Shown here piece by piece: positions 1-7,400 of a stretch of 12,869 bases of DNA. The position numbers and the translations under genes were made by a program. The notes below the pieces were generated by a model. That model was given only the letters and a program-made list of their open reading frames with translations, was not told where the DNA came from and ran no database searches. Source of the stretch: an uncultured Rubrobacteraceae bacterium (GTDB lineage Bacteria > Actinomycetota > Rubrobacteria > Rubrobacterales > Rubrobacteraceae); the NCBI GenBank assembly GCA_902806105.1, contig CADCVI010000074.1:1-12869 (forward strand), in the 5' to 3' direction. Each line of letters opens with the position of its first letter. Within the stretch, counting starts at the first letter, position 1.

Positions 1-122
1 CCTTTCCTCCGTACCCTCAGGCCCACCAACGGGCTTGCGTCTACTCCTCCACGTTCCGCTCGTCTCCCCCGTACCTGTCGCTCCCCCTTCCCCGGACCGT
101 CCCCTACGGCTCCGATTGCAGC
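1..122 (-). other. Purine-rich leader of a gene starting left of the window
   Basis: On the minus strand this stretch is purine-rich and follows a good promoter at 123-151. It ends at the window edge with GGAGGAAAGG (complement of positions 1-10), which would be a strong ribosome binding site for a gene whose start codon lies just outside. I found no convincing coding frame or known riboswitch here. The roughly 115-nt leader is inferred, not shown. Confidence 0.35.
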
Positions 123-151
123 AGGGTAATGCAAGCCTTTCTTCGGGTCAA
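123..151 (-). promoter_or_regulatory. Candidate promoter reading leftwards out of the window
   Basis: On the minus strand TTGACC (146-151) is followed after exactly 17 nt by TACCCT (123-128), a good sigma-70-type spacing. The -35 box directly abuts the inverted repeat at 152-189. It would drive the unseen gene to the left. Confidence 0.45.
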
Positions 152-189
152 TCGTTCGTGTTGCATGCAATATCATGCAACACGAACGA
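152..189 (-). repeat. Perfect 16-bp inverted repeat after aacS
   Basis: The arms TCGTTCGTGTTGCATG (152-167) and their exact complement (174-189) are separated by six bases, CAATAT. The repeat lies 9 nt beyond the aacS stop codon, so it may end the bdhA-aacS transcript. No run of T follows on the minus strand; instead a -35 box starts at once. It could equally be an operator for the promoter at 123-151. The terminator reading is favoured by its position, and the operator reading by its contact with the -35 box. Confidence 0.6.
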
Positions 190-198
190 AGCGTGGCC

Positions 199-2187
199 TC
201 AGCTCCTGAGCTTCCCCGAAAGCTCGACGAAGGTGTCCAGCGCCTCCGGGTTGCTCAGGGAGTCCTTGCTCGCGGCGTTTTCGGGGGAGGCCCCGGCCAG
301 TATCTTCTTGACCGGCACCTCCAGCTTCTTGCCGTTGAGGGTCCTCGGCACCTCCTCGATGGCCCGGATCTCATCCGGCACGTGCCGGGGCGACGTGCTC
401 TCGCGGATGCTGGCCTTTATCTTGCGTCTCAGCTCGTCGTCGAGCTCCGCGCCCTCCTGAAGCACGACGAAGAGCGGCATGTACGCCGAGCCGTCCGGCC
501 TGTGCAGGTCGACCACGAGGGAGTCCGCGACCTCGGGGACGGCCTCGACGGCCCGGTAGATCTCGGCGGTCCCCATCCGCACCCCGCCCCGGTTGATGGT
601 CGAGTCGGAGCGGCCGTAGATCACGCAGGAGCCGTCGGGCTGCACGCGGATCCAGTCGCCGTGGCGCCACACGCCCGGGTACATGTCGAAGTAGCTCTCC
701 CGGTAACGCTCCCCGTCCGGGTCGTTCCACAGGTAGATCGGCATGGAGGGCATCGGTTCGGTGATGACGAGCTCCCCCACCTCGTCCACGAGGGAGTTCC
801 CCTCCGCGTCGAACGCCTCGACCTTCGACCCGAGGGAGCGGCACTGCAGCTCCCCGCTCCTGACCGGCAACAGGGGCGACCCGCCGACGAACGCCGTGCA
901 GAGGTCGGTGCCGCCGCTCGTCGAGAACAGCCAGACGTCCTCCTTGACGTTCTTGTACACCCAGTCGAAGCCCTCGGGCGGCAGGGGAGAGCCCGTGGAG
1001 CCGACGCTTTCTAGCGCCGAGAGGTCGTAGTTCTTGCCCGGCTCTATCCCGGACTTCGTGCAGCTCGTCAGGTAGCCGGCGCTCGTGCCGAAGCAGGTCA
1101 TCCCGGTCTCCTGGGCGAACTCCCAGAGGACGTTCATGTCCGGGTAGCCGGGGTTGCCGTCGTAGAGGAGGATGGCGGAGCCCGAGAGCAGGCCGCCCAC
1201 GGTGAAGTTCCACATCATCCAGCCCGTCGTCGTGAACCAGAACAGCCTCGACTCCGGCCCCACGTTCGCGTGCATGGAGAGCTTCTTGAGGTGCTCGATC
1301 AGGATACCGCCCTGGCTCTGCACGATCGCCTTGGGGAGCCCCGTCGTCCCGGAGGAGTACAGCACCCACAAGGGGTGGTCGAACGGGACCTGCTCGTACC
1401 GGAGCGAGGCACCCTCGTTGCCGGAGACGATCTCGTCCCAGAAGACCACGTCCCTCAACGCCGTAACGTCCGGGTCTTCCTTGAGGTAGGGCACGACCAC
1501 GGTCTTCTCCAGCGACGGCATCTCGCTCTGGAGCCTCGCCACGACCGCCGTCCGGTCGAACTCCTTGCCGCCGTAGCTGTAGCCGTCCACGGCGAACAGG
1601 ATCTTCGGCTCGATCTGCGCGAACCTGTCGACCACGCTCCCCGGCCCGAAGTCCGGCGAGCAGCTCGACCAGACCGCCCCTATCGAAGCGACCGCGAGAA
1701 AGGCCACCACCGCCTCGGGAGAGTTCGGCAGGTACGCCGCCACCCTGTCCCCGCGGACGACGCCCAGGGACCTGAGTCCCGCCGCCACCGCCGCGACCCG
1801 CCCTTCCAGCTCGCGCCAGGAGAGCTCGCCCAGCGGCCTCGTCTCCGAGCGGTAGAGCACCGCCGGCTCGTCGGGGCGGTCCTTCGCGTGCCTGAGCGCG
1901 TGCTCGGCGTAGTTGAGCTCGGCGCCCTCGAACCACTTCGCCCCGGGCATCCTCCGCTCGGAGAGCACCGTCGTGTAAGGCTTCGAAGCCTCGACGCCGC
2001 AGTACTCCCAGATCGAGGCCCAGAACGCATCGAGGTCCGTCACGGACCACTCCCAGAGCTCCTCGTAGCTCTCGAAGGTGAGGCCCTTCTCCGCCGAGAG
2101 CCAGCGCATGTAGCCCGTGACCTTTGCGTTCTCCTTGAACTCTTCGGATGGCTCCCAGAGCAGGGTGCCCTGTACCGCTTCGCTCAT
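199..2187 (-). CDS. aacS: Acetoacetyl-CoA synthetase
   Basis: This 662-residue enzyme would activate acetoacetate with ATP and CoA to acetoacetyl-CoA, AMP and pyrophosphate in the cytoplasm. It belongs to the ANL adenylate-forming superfamily. Visible motifs are the N-terminal ACAS domain, the phosphate-binding SSGTTGLPK (278-286), the region STSGGTDLCTAFVGG that typifies acetoacetyl-CoA synthetases, the hinge YGRSDSTINRGGVRMG, and the C-terminal catalytic lysine in LNGKK (K620). The length matches the family. I chose ATG at 2187 because GGATGGGAG lies just upstream; an in-frame start at 2226 would overlap the end of the upstream gene. It follows bdhA with a 32-nt gap, so the pair is probably one operon that carries 3-hydroxybutyrate to the CoA thioester. 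Plain acetyl-CoA synthetase is less likely, given the partner gene and those motifs. Confidence 0.93.
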   Translation of the reverse strand: MSEAVQGTLLWEPSEEFKENAKVTGYMRWLSAEKGLTFESYEELWEWSVTDLDAFWASIWEYCGVEASKPYTTVLSERRMPGAKWFEGAELNYAEHALRHAKDRPDEPAVLYRSETRPLGELSWRELEGRVAAVAAGLRSLGVVRGDRVAAYLPNSPEAVVAFLAVASIGAVWSSCSPDFGPGSVVDRFAQIEPKILFAVDGYSYGGKEFDRTAVVARLQSEMPSLEKTVVVPYLKEDPDVTALRDVVFWDEIVSGNEGASLRYEQVPFDHPLWVLYSSGTTGLPKAIVQSQGGILIEHLKKLSMHANVGPESRLFWFTTTGWMMWNFTVGGLLSGSAILLYDGNPGYPDMNVLWEFAQETGMTCFGTSAGYLTSCTKSGIEPGKNYDLSALESVGSTGSPLPPEGFDWVYKNVKEDVWLFSTSGGTDLCTAFVGGSPLLPVRSGELQCRSLGSKVEAFDAEGNSLVDEVGELVITEPMPSMPIYLWNDPDGERYRESYFDMYPGVWRHGDWIRVQPDGSCVIYGRSDSTINRGGVRMGTAEIYRAVEAVPEVADSLVVDLHRPDGSAYMPLFVVLQEGAELDDELRRKIKASIRESTSPRHVPDEIRAIEEVPRTLNGKKLEVPVKKILAGASPENAASKDSLSNPEALDTFVELSGKLRS

Positions 2188-2219
2188 GCTCCCATCCTTT
2201 CCCCTCGTTTTTTCGTCTC

Positions 2220-3008
<789 letters not shown>

Positions 3009-3073
3009 ATTTTCCTCTCCCCCGTTTGAAGAAGTTTCTCCCCCACCGGCCCCCTTCGGAGACCATCGGGGAA

Positions 3074-3102
3074 AGTATAGGTGAAGCCCCGGACAGGCGA
3101 CA
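3074..3102 (-). promoter_or_regulatory. Possible promoter of bdhA-aacS
   Basis: On the minus strand a good -10 box, TATACT (3074-3079), lies about 65 nt before the bdhA start. Seventeen bases upstream is TGTCGC (3097-3102), a poor -35. The rest of the 3009-3210 gap is GC-rich, with no clear terminator for the isomerase gene that ends at 3211. Confidence 0.35.
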
Positions 3103-3210
3103 GGCCGCCGCGCGGGGCCCGGTCTACACGGCTCGCTCGGATCTCAGTAGCGCCAGTTGGCCTGCCCTCGGCGCCACGCTCGGCGTCGGAACGCGTCGAG
3201 CACGGGCGGG

Positions 3211-3813
3211 TCAGGCCCTCAGGGCCTCCGCAACGAAGTCGAGCCTGTCGTTCCCCCAGAACATCTCGTCCCCCACGAAAAACGTCGGCGTGGCGAAGAC
3301 CCCGCGTTCGGCGGCCCCGGCGGTCGCCCCCTTCAACGCCTCCTTCGCCTCGTCCGACGCGGCCCCCGCGAGCAGCTCCCCGGCATCGAGCCCGGCCCTG
3401 CGCGCCACCTCACGAAGCGGCCCGTCCTCATCCGACGCCTCGAGCCCCTTCGGTGCTCCGTCTTCCTCCCAGAAGAGGATGAAGGCCTCCCGGGTGAACG
3501 CATCGAGGCTGCCGTTCCCGGCGCACCACATCGCCGCGCGCATCGTCTTGAGCGTCCTGAACGGGAAGGGCTCCGGGAAGCGCATCGGGAGCCCGTAACG
3601 CCGGGCCCAGCGCTGTATGTCCCGCGCCTGATAGTTCCCCTTGGCAGGCGTCTCTATGGGAGCCTTGATCCCCGCCATCTTGTGAAGCGCCCCGAGCAGC
3701 ACCGGCCTCAGGACGACCTCCGCACCCAACCCCTCGGCGAGGCGCCTGGCCTCCCCGTACGCCAGGTAGGAGTACGGGCTCACGAGGTCGTAGTAGAACT
3801 CCATCCGCTTCAC
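3211..3813 (-). CDS. 2-hydroxychromene-2-carboxylate isomerase-like protein (DsbA / GST kappa fold)
   Basis: The protein has 200 residues and a thioredoxin-like fold. The N-terminal FYYDLVSPYSYLA has the glutathione-activating serine position (S12) of HCCA isomerases and GST kappa. The C-terminal GVFATPTFFVGDEMFWGNDRLDFV holds the cis-proline loop and the family ending. There is no CxxC motif, so it is not a disulfide oxidoreductase. HCCA isomerases act with glutathione in naphthalene breakdown, but actinobacterial members often have unknown substrates, and actinobacteria usually make mycothiol instead of glutathione. I chose the GTG at 3813: GGAGGA lies 7 nt upstream, while a longer GTG start at 3840 would fall almost on the predicted transcription start. 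No aromatic catabolism genes sit beside it, so the true reaction is open. Confidence 0.8.
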   Translation of the reverse strand: MKRMEFYYDLVSPYSYLAYGEARRLAEGLGAEVVLRPVLLGALHKMAGIKAPIETPAKGNYQARDIQRWARRYGLPMRFPEPFPFRTLKTMRAAMWCAGNGSLDAFTREAFILFWEEDGAPKGLEASDEDGPLREVARRAGLDAGELLAGAASDEAKEALKGATAGAAERGVFATPTFFVGDEMFWGNDRLDFVAEALRA

Positions 3814-3849
3814 CGGCACTTCCTCCAAGTCTCCCTCCACGGCGGAACC

Positions 3850-3879
3850 ATGTTAGGGCCGCCGGGAAACCACGCGCAA
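3850..3879 (-). promoter_or_regulatory. Promoter of the HCCA isomerase-like gene
   Basis: On the minus strand TTGCGC (3874-3879), 18 nt, TAACAT (3850-3855). Transcription would start near 3843, leaving a short leader with the GGAGGA site, which supports the GTG start at 3813. Confidence 0.5.
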
Positions 3880-3904
3880 CGGTCCCAAGCACGGGCACGA
3901 GAAA

Positions 3905-3940
3905 GCGGAGGGGGCGGGTATGGTAGCCCGCCCCCTCCGC
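3905..3940 (-). terminator. Hairpin terminator after the TauE/SafE gene
   Basis: A perfect 14-bp stem (GCGGAGGGGGCGGG at 3905-3918 with its complement at 3927-3940) encloses an 8-nt loop. It lies 31 nt after the exporter stop codon. In the minus direction it is followed by TTTCTCG, a weak T tract. The stem is very GC-rich and should be stable. Confidence 0.75.
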
Positions 3941-3971
3941 GCGAGGGTTCTCCTGGTTGAGTGAAGACCCC

Positions 3972-4859
3972 CTAAACGGCCTGCCCCTCGGCCACGGAGA
4001 CCTTCTCCTCCTGGTTCACGAGGATGGAGAACGCGAGGGCGGAGACCCAGACCACGACGATGACGGCGTAGATCACGTAAGCCGCCGTCCCCTCTATACC
4101 TATGGTGCTCAAGAAGGTCCGCATGTTGGTGAGCAGGATGACGCCGCCGACGGCCGTCCCGAGGATGCGCATCGGCAGTATCCTCACGACCCACGCCGCG
4201 ATTGGTGCCGCGATCACGCCACCTACGAGCAGAGCCCCCGTGATGCCCCAGGGGATGTCGGCCAAGCTGAGCGCGAGCAGGAAACCTGCGCTGGCGGCGA
4301 AGGAAACCACGAACTCACTCGTATCCACCGTACCGACGACCTTGCGGGGCTCCATCCGCCCCGACGAGAGCAGCGTCGGCGTGGAGATAGGACCCCACCC
4401 GCCGCCGCCCGCAGCGTCCATGAAGCCCGCGAAGAGGCCCAGGGGACCGAGGTACTTGCCGGAGATGGCCCGGACCTTGACCGGCTTCTCCCTGCGCCTG
4501 AACGAGAAACGCGCCAGGATGTAGACGCCGAGGGAGAACAGGAACACGGCAACGAACGGCGCCGCAAGCTCGGCCGCCACGTAGCTCACCGCGATGGCAC
4601 CGAAGAAAGCACCCACCCCACCCGGTATCGCCATCCATAGGATCTTCGACCAGTCCACGTTCCCGAACCGCCAGTGAGAAACCCCCGACACAAACGTCGT
4701 TCCCACCTCCGCGATATGCACGCTCGCCGAAGCGAGCGCGGGCGTTACCCCGACCGTGAGCAACAACGTCGTCGACGTTACCCCATATGCCATCCCCAGA
4801 GACCCGTCCACAAGCTGGGCCAACATCCCCACTACCGCAAGCACGAACAAGCTTCTCAT
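3972..4859 (-). CDS. TauE/SafE family membrane exporter
   Basis: This 295-residue integral membrane protein belongs to the TauE/SafE (formerly DUF81) family, whose members are linked to export of sulfite, sulfoacetate or other organic anions. It shows about eight hydrophobic segments, the N-terminal repeat signature DGSLGMAYGVTSTTLL near the start, and the family glycine motif GGGGWGP at 151-157, opening the second half. The ATG at 4859 has AAGGGAG at good spacing. It is transcribed away from the amidohydrolase-Rieske pair and appears to share regulation with it, because both leaders carry TAGACAAAGTT. This suggests that the exporter handles a substrate or product of that pair. The exact substrate cannot be read from the sequence. 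Confidence 0.88.
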   Translation of the reverse strand: MRSLFVLAVVGMLAQLVDGSLGMAYGVTSTTLLLTVGVTPALASASVHIAEVGTTFVSGVSHWRFGNVDWSKILWMAIPGGVGAFFGAIAVSYVAAELAAPFVAVFLFSLGVYILARFSFRRREKPVKVRAISGKYLGPLGLFAGFMDAAGGGGWGPISTPTLLSSGRMEPRKVVGTVDTSEFVVSFAASAGFLLALSLADIPWGITGALLVGGVIAAPIAAWVVRILPMRILGTAVGGVILLTNMRTFLSTIGIEGTAAYVIYAVIVVVWVSALAFSILVNQEEKVSVAEGQAV

Positions 4860-4879
4860 ATGCCGCCACTCCCTTTTAC

Positions 4880-4890
4880 AACTTTGTCTA
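4880..4890 (+). repeat. Shared leader element, copy in the exporter leader
   Basis: AACTTTGTCTA on the plus strand reads TAGACAAAGTT in the exporter transcript. The identical element occurs at 5059-5069 in the divergent transcript. This copy lies about 14 nt after the predicted transcription start and 20 nt before the ATG. It is part of a TGTC-N9-GACA inverted repeat (4885-4901), which looks like an operator. Confidence 0.6.
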
Positions 4891-4910
4891 CTTCTTCGAC
4901 AGAGATTGAG

Positions 4911-4939
4911 AAGTTAAGGCGTGGAGGATGCAATGTCAA
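4911..4939 (-). promoter_or_regulatory. Promoter of the TauE/SafE exporter
   Basis: On the minus strand TTGACA (4934-4939), 17 nt, TAACTT (4911-4916). The -35 box is a consensus match. The predicted start near 4904 gives a leader of about 45 nt. Confidence 0.65.
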
Positions 4940-5008
4940 GCCCGAACGTGCCGGAATCTCGAAAAACGTGTCTACCGGCACATCTCCACCAGGGCTTGAG
5001 GGAAGTCC

Positions 5009-5038
5009 TTGACCTTTCGCCGCCGGCTTGTGTACGAT
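5009..5038 (+). promoter_or_regulatory. Promoter of the amidohydrolase-Rieske unit
   Basis: TTGACC (5009-5014), 18 nt, TACGAT (5033-5038). The predicted transcription start is near 5045, giving a leader of about 43 nt that holds the shared element and the AGGAGG site. Confidence 0.6.
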
Positions 5039-5058
5039 CTATATGTCCACTAAACACA

Positions 5059-5069
5059 TAGACAAAGTT
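5059..5069 (+). repeat. Shared leader element, copy in the amidohydrolase leader
   Basis: TAGACAAAGTT lies about 14 nt after the predicted start and 18 nt before the ATG, mirroring the copy at 4880-4890. It overlaps an inverted repeat TGTC (5044-5047) / GACA (5061-5064). A third TGTCTA half site lies between the two promoters, at 4969-4974. Confidence 0.6.
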
Positions 5070-5087
5070 TTATATAGGAGGGTTGGG

Positions 5088-6179
5088 ATGTTCGAGGTAG
5101 CTGCGGAGGGTAGGAGCGTTTCGCGTTCGGCACGCATGCCGGTGATAGACGTGGACGTGCACGAGGGGCTTCGGTCGGTGAAGGAGTTGTTGCCGTATCT
5201 CGGGGAGCCCTGGCGCGGGAGGGTGGCGGCGTCTGACGGGTGGGAGGGGATAGATCGGTTCCCGTACTCCTACCCCCAGATCGCCGGGGTCGCGATGGCG
5301 GAGGCGGCTACCGGGGACGGGAGCCCCGCCGGTTCGTCCTACGAGCAGATGAGGGACCAGCTTCTGGACGGGCACGGGATCGAGTACGCGATCCTCGTGA
5401 GCTCCTTCCAGCCGACCGATATGCGCTCGCAGCCGGAGTTCGCGACGGCGCTTGCGAGCGCCTACAACGACTGGGTGATGGAGACGTGGCTCGGCAGGGA
5501 CGAGAGGCTGCGCGGCTCCGTCACCATAGCGGCGCAGGATCCTCACGCGGCGGCGAGGGAGATGGACCGGGTGGGGACGGACCCCCGCATGGTCCAGGTC
5601 AACCTGCCCGCGAGCACCCGCGACGTCTTCGCGCGTGCCTTCTACCGGCCCATCTTCGAGGCGGCGGTCAGGAACGACCTGACCGTGGCGTTTCACCACA
5701 CGAACTCGACTGAGACGGCGGTAGGGCTGCCGACTTACTACATCGAGTGGCACACGGCCGTCTCGCAGGCGTGGCAGAGCCAGCTTATAGGGCTCGTGTG
5801 CCACGGCGTCTTCGACGAGTTCCCGGAGCTTCGGGTGGTGATGCTGGAGTCGAGCTGGACGTGGGTGCCGAGCACGATGTGGCGCCTCGACCACAACTAC
5901 CGCTCCCTGAGGCGCGAGGTGCCTTGGGTCAAGAGGATGCCGAGCGAGTACATCCGGGATCAGGTCCGGTTCACGACGCAGCCGATGGAGTACCCCGAGG
6001 ACCCCGAAGACCTCTACCGGATGTTCGAGATGATCGGCTCTGACGACTTCCTGCTCTTCTCGACGGACTACCCGCACTGGGACTTCGACTCCCCGAACCA
6101 CGTCTTCCCGAAGAGCTTCCCGAAGGATCTGAGAAAGAAGATCCTCGCCGACAACGCCCGCGGCTTCTACAGGTTCTAG
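5088..6179 (+). CDS. Amidohydrolase family protein (ACMSD / resorcylate decarboxylase-like)
   Basis: This 363-residue metal-dependent TIM-barrel protein belongs to the Amidohydrolase_2 group. That group includes aminocarboxymuconate-semialdehyde decarboxylase and gamma-resorcylate decarboxylase as well as true hydrolases. Likely metal ligands are D23 and H25 in IDVDVHEG, H203 or H204 in VAFHHTN, and D327 in FSTDYPHWD. The segment GVFDEFPELRVVMLES is typical of the group. I chose ATG 5088 because AGGAGG lies 6 nt upstream and the predicted transcription start is downstream of the earlier in-frame ATG at 5028. The Rieske gene starts one base after its stop codon, so the two are translationally coupled. 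The substrate is unknown; a carboxylated aromatic or heterocyclic compound is a family-based guess. Confidence 0.88.
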   Translation: MFEVAAEGRSVSRSARMPVIDVDVHEGLRSVKELLPYLGEPWRGRVAASDGWEGIDRFPYSYPQIAGVAMAEAATGDGSPAGSSYEQMRDQLLDGHGIEYAILVSSFQPTDMRSQPEFATALASAYNDWVMETWLGRDERLRGSVTIAAQDPHAAAREMDRVGTDPRMVQVNLPASTRDVFARAFYRPIFEAAVRNDLTVAFHHTNSTETAVGLPTYYIEWHTAVSQAWQSQLIGLVCHGVFDEFPELRVVMLESSWTWVPSTMWRLDHNYRSLRREVPWVKRMPSEYIRDQVRFTTQPMEYPEDPEDLYRMFEMIGSDDFLLFSTDYPHWDFDSPNHVFPKSFPKDLRKKILADNARGFYRF

Positions 6180-6180
6180 G

Positions 6181-6546
6181 ATGGAGACGGTACAGCGCCA
6201 CGTCGTCTGCCGCGGAGAGGACCTTCGGCCGGGCGATATACGCTCCGTGAAGGCGGGCGGGCGCAGGATCGCCGTCGCCCACCTACCGGACGGCGGCTAT
6301 CGGGCCGTCGCGGATACGTGCCCGCACGAGATGGCGAGCCTCGGGCACGGCAAGGTCGAGAAGATGTGGACGGCCGAGGGCGTCGGCAGGCTGCGCGCCT
6401 CCGAGGAGCGGTGCGTGATCGTCTGCCCCTGGCACAACTTCGAGTTCGACCTCGATACCGGACTCTCACCCTGTGAGCCCGCAAGGCTCAGGATCAAGAC
6501 CTACAGGGCGGAGCTGGAGTGGGGCGAGATCGTGGTGTACGTCTGA
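6181..6546 (+). CDS. Rieske [2Fe-2S] ferredoxin-like protein
   Basis: This 121-residue single-domain Rieske protein has no signal peptide or membrane segment. The cluster motifs are C47-P-H49 and C82-P-W-H85, followed by NFEFDLDTG. The gap between the two ligand pairs is 32 residues, roughly twice that of typical Rieske ferredoxins. The extra segment, around KVEKMWTAEGVGRLRASEE, is charged. The ATG is one base after the amidohydrolase stop codon, so the proteins are probably made together. No oxygenase large subunit or reductase is present in the window. The protein may therefore pass electrons to a distant partner, or support the amidohydrolase in an undescribed way. Confidence 0.87.
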   Translation: METVQRHVVCRGEDLRPGDIRSVKAGGRRIAVAHLPDGGYRAVADTCPHEMASLGHGKVEKMWTAEGVGRLRASEERCVIVCPWHNFEFDLDTGLSPCEPARLRIKTYRAELEWGEIVVYV

Positions 6547-6577
6547 TACGGGAGACGGCCCGTCGATCCGCGGTGCC

Positions 6578-6604
6578 GTGAGGCGGGAAGCCACCCCGCC
6601 TCGC
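6578..6604 (+). terminator. Hairpin after the amidohydrolase-Rieske unit
   Basis: GAGGCGGG (6580-6587) pairs with CCCGCCTC (6595-6602) around a 7-nt loop, extended by a G-T and a G-C pair. It lies about 30 nt after the Rieske stop. There is no clear T run, so it would be a weak intrinsic terminator. The rest of the 6547-6745 gap also holds a GGATCC/GGATCC hairpin (6627-6646) and a lone -10-like TACACT (6693-6698) without a good -35. Confidence 0.5.
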
Positions 6605-6745
6605 TATCAATCCGATGCCGAACGATGGATCCTGTGGCCGGGATCCCGCTAGAGCAGGAGCGCTCTGTGTGAGCGTGGCGTCTCCCGGTCTGTACACTGT
6701 GTTGCCAGCAGTATCGTAGGGTGTTTTTCCAAAGGGAAGGTTTGC

Positions 6746-7285
6746 ATGGCGAACGGACGAGGTTTTACGTTGTGGTTCACGGGGCTCTCGGGGTCCGGCA
6801 AGACGACGATCGCGGAGATCGTGGAGAAGGAACTCAGGGAGCGCGGCAGGAGGGTCGAGGTCCTCGACGGCGACATCGTCAGGACGAACCTCTCCAAGGG
6901 CCTTAGCTTCTCGCGGGAGGATCGAAACATAAACGTGTTGCGGATCGGGTTCGTGGCGAACCTTCTGACGCGCAACGGCGTCGGGGTGATCGTCTCGGCC
7001 ATCTCGCCGTACAAGGAGGTCAGGGACCAGGTGAGGCGCAGGATCATCGACTTCGTCGAGGTCTTCGTGGACGCGCCGGTAGAGGTCTGCGCCGAGCGCG
7101 ACGTGAAGGGCCTGTACAAGAAGGCCTACGCCGGGGAGATCAAGGAGTTCACCGGCGTCTCCGACCCCTACGAGGCCCCCGCCGCCCCCGACCTCGTCCT
7201 CAAGACGAACGAGGAAGAGCCCGAGGACAGCGCGAAGAAGGTCATCGAGAAGCTGGAGTTCTTCGGGTACCTGGACCCGGCATAG
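6746..7285 (+). CDS. cysC: Adenylyl-sulfate (APS) kinase
   Basis: This 179-residue cytoplasmic P-loop kinase phosphorylates APS at the 3' position with ATP to give PAPS. The Walker A motif GLSGSGKTT is at 13-21, DGD at 41-43 with the following arginine, the VISAISPY strand at 82-89, and the conserved lid region RDVKGLYKKAYAGEIKEFTGVSDPYEAP at 118-145. The length is normal for a stand-alone enzyme. The ATG at 6746 has AGGGAAGG upstream. No ATP sulfurylase (sat or cysND), PAPS reductase or sulfotransferase lies nearby, so the gene stands alone here. PAPS could feed sulfate assimilation or sulfation. It is convergent with fetB, with hairpins between them. Confidence 0.95.
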   Translation: MANGRGFTLWFTGLSGSGKTTIAEIVEKELRERGRRVEVLDGDIVRTNLSKGLSFSREDRNINVLRIGFVANLLTRNGVGVIVSAISPYKEVRDQVRRRIIDFVEVFVDAPVEVCAERDVKGLYKKAYAGEIKEFTGVSDPYEAPAAPDLVLKTNEEEPEDSAKKVIEKLEFFGYLDPA

Positions 7286-7294
7286 CAGGGCTTC

Positions 7295-7335
7295 GCGGCC
7301 GCAACGGCCGCCCGTCCTAGTGAGAGTGGACGGGC
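7295..7335. terminator. Overlapping hairpins between cysC and fetB
   Basis: GCGGCCG (7295-7301) pairs with CGGCCGC (7305-7311). A second stem pairs GCCCGTCC (7310-7317) with GGACGGGC (7328-7335). The two share positions 7310-7311, so both cannot form completely at once. They lie 9 nt after the cysC stop and 65 nt after the fetB stop, and may end transcription from both sides. Neither has a strong T run. Confidence 0.5.
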
Positions 7336-7400
7336 AGGTCGTCGTGTCTGCGCGCGTCGACGCGGTGATGGCTCTCCCCGGCCTCCTCGATAACTCCCGC

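Noticed and set aside
175..1014. Long plus-strand open frame antisense to aacS
   Set aside because: It is a GC-bias shadow of a well supported gene, rich in R, G, P and H, with no recognisable motif or ribosome binding site.
4948..4981. GTGCCGG / CCGGCAC inverted repeat between the divergent promoters
   Set aside because: Arms of 7 bp with a 20-nt loop in GC-rich DNA are expected by chance. It is kept only as background to the divergent region.
5028..5087. Longer amidohydrolase start at 5028
   Set aside because: The ATG at 5028 lies inside the predicted promoter and has no ribosome binding site, while ATG 5088 has AGGAGG 6 nt upstream.
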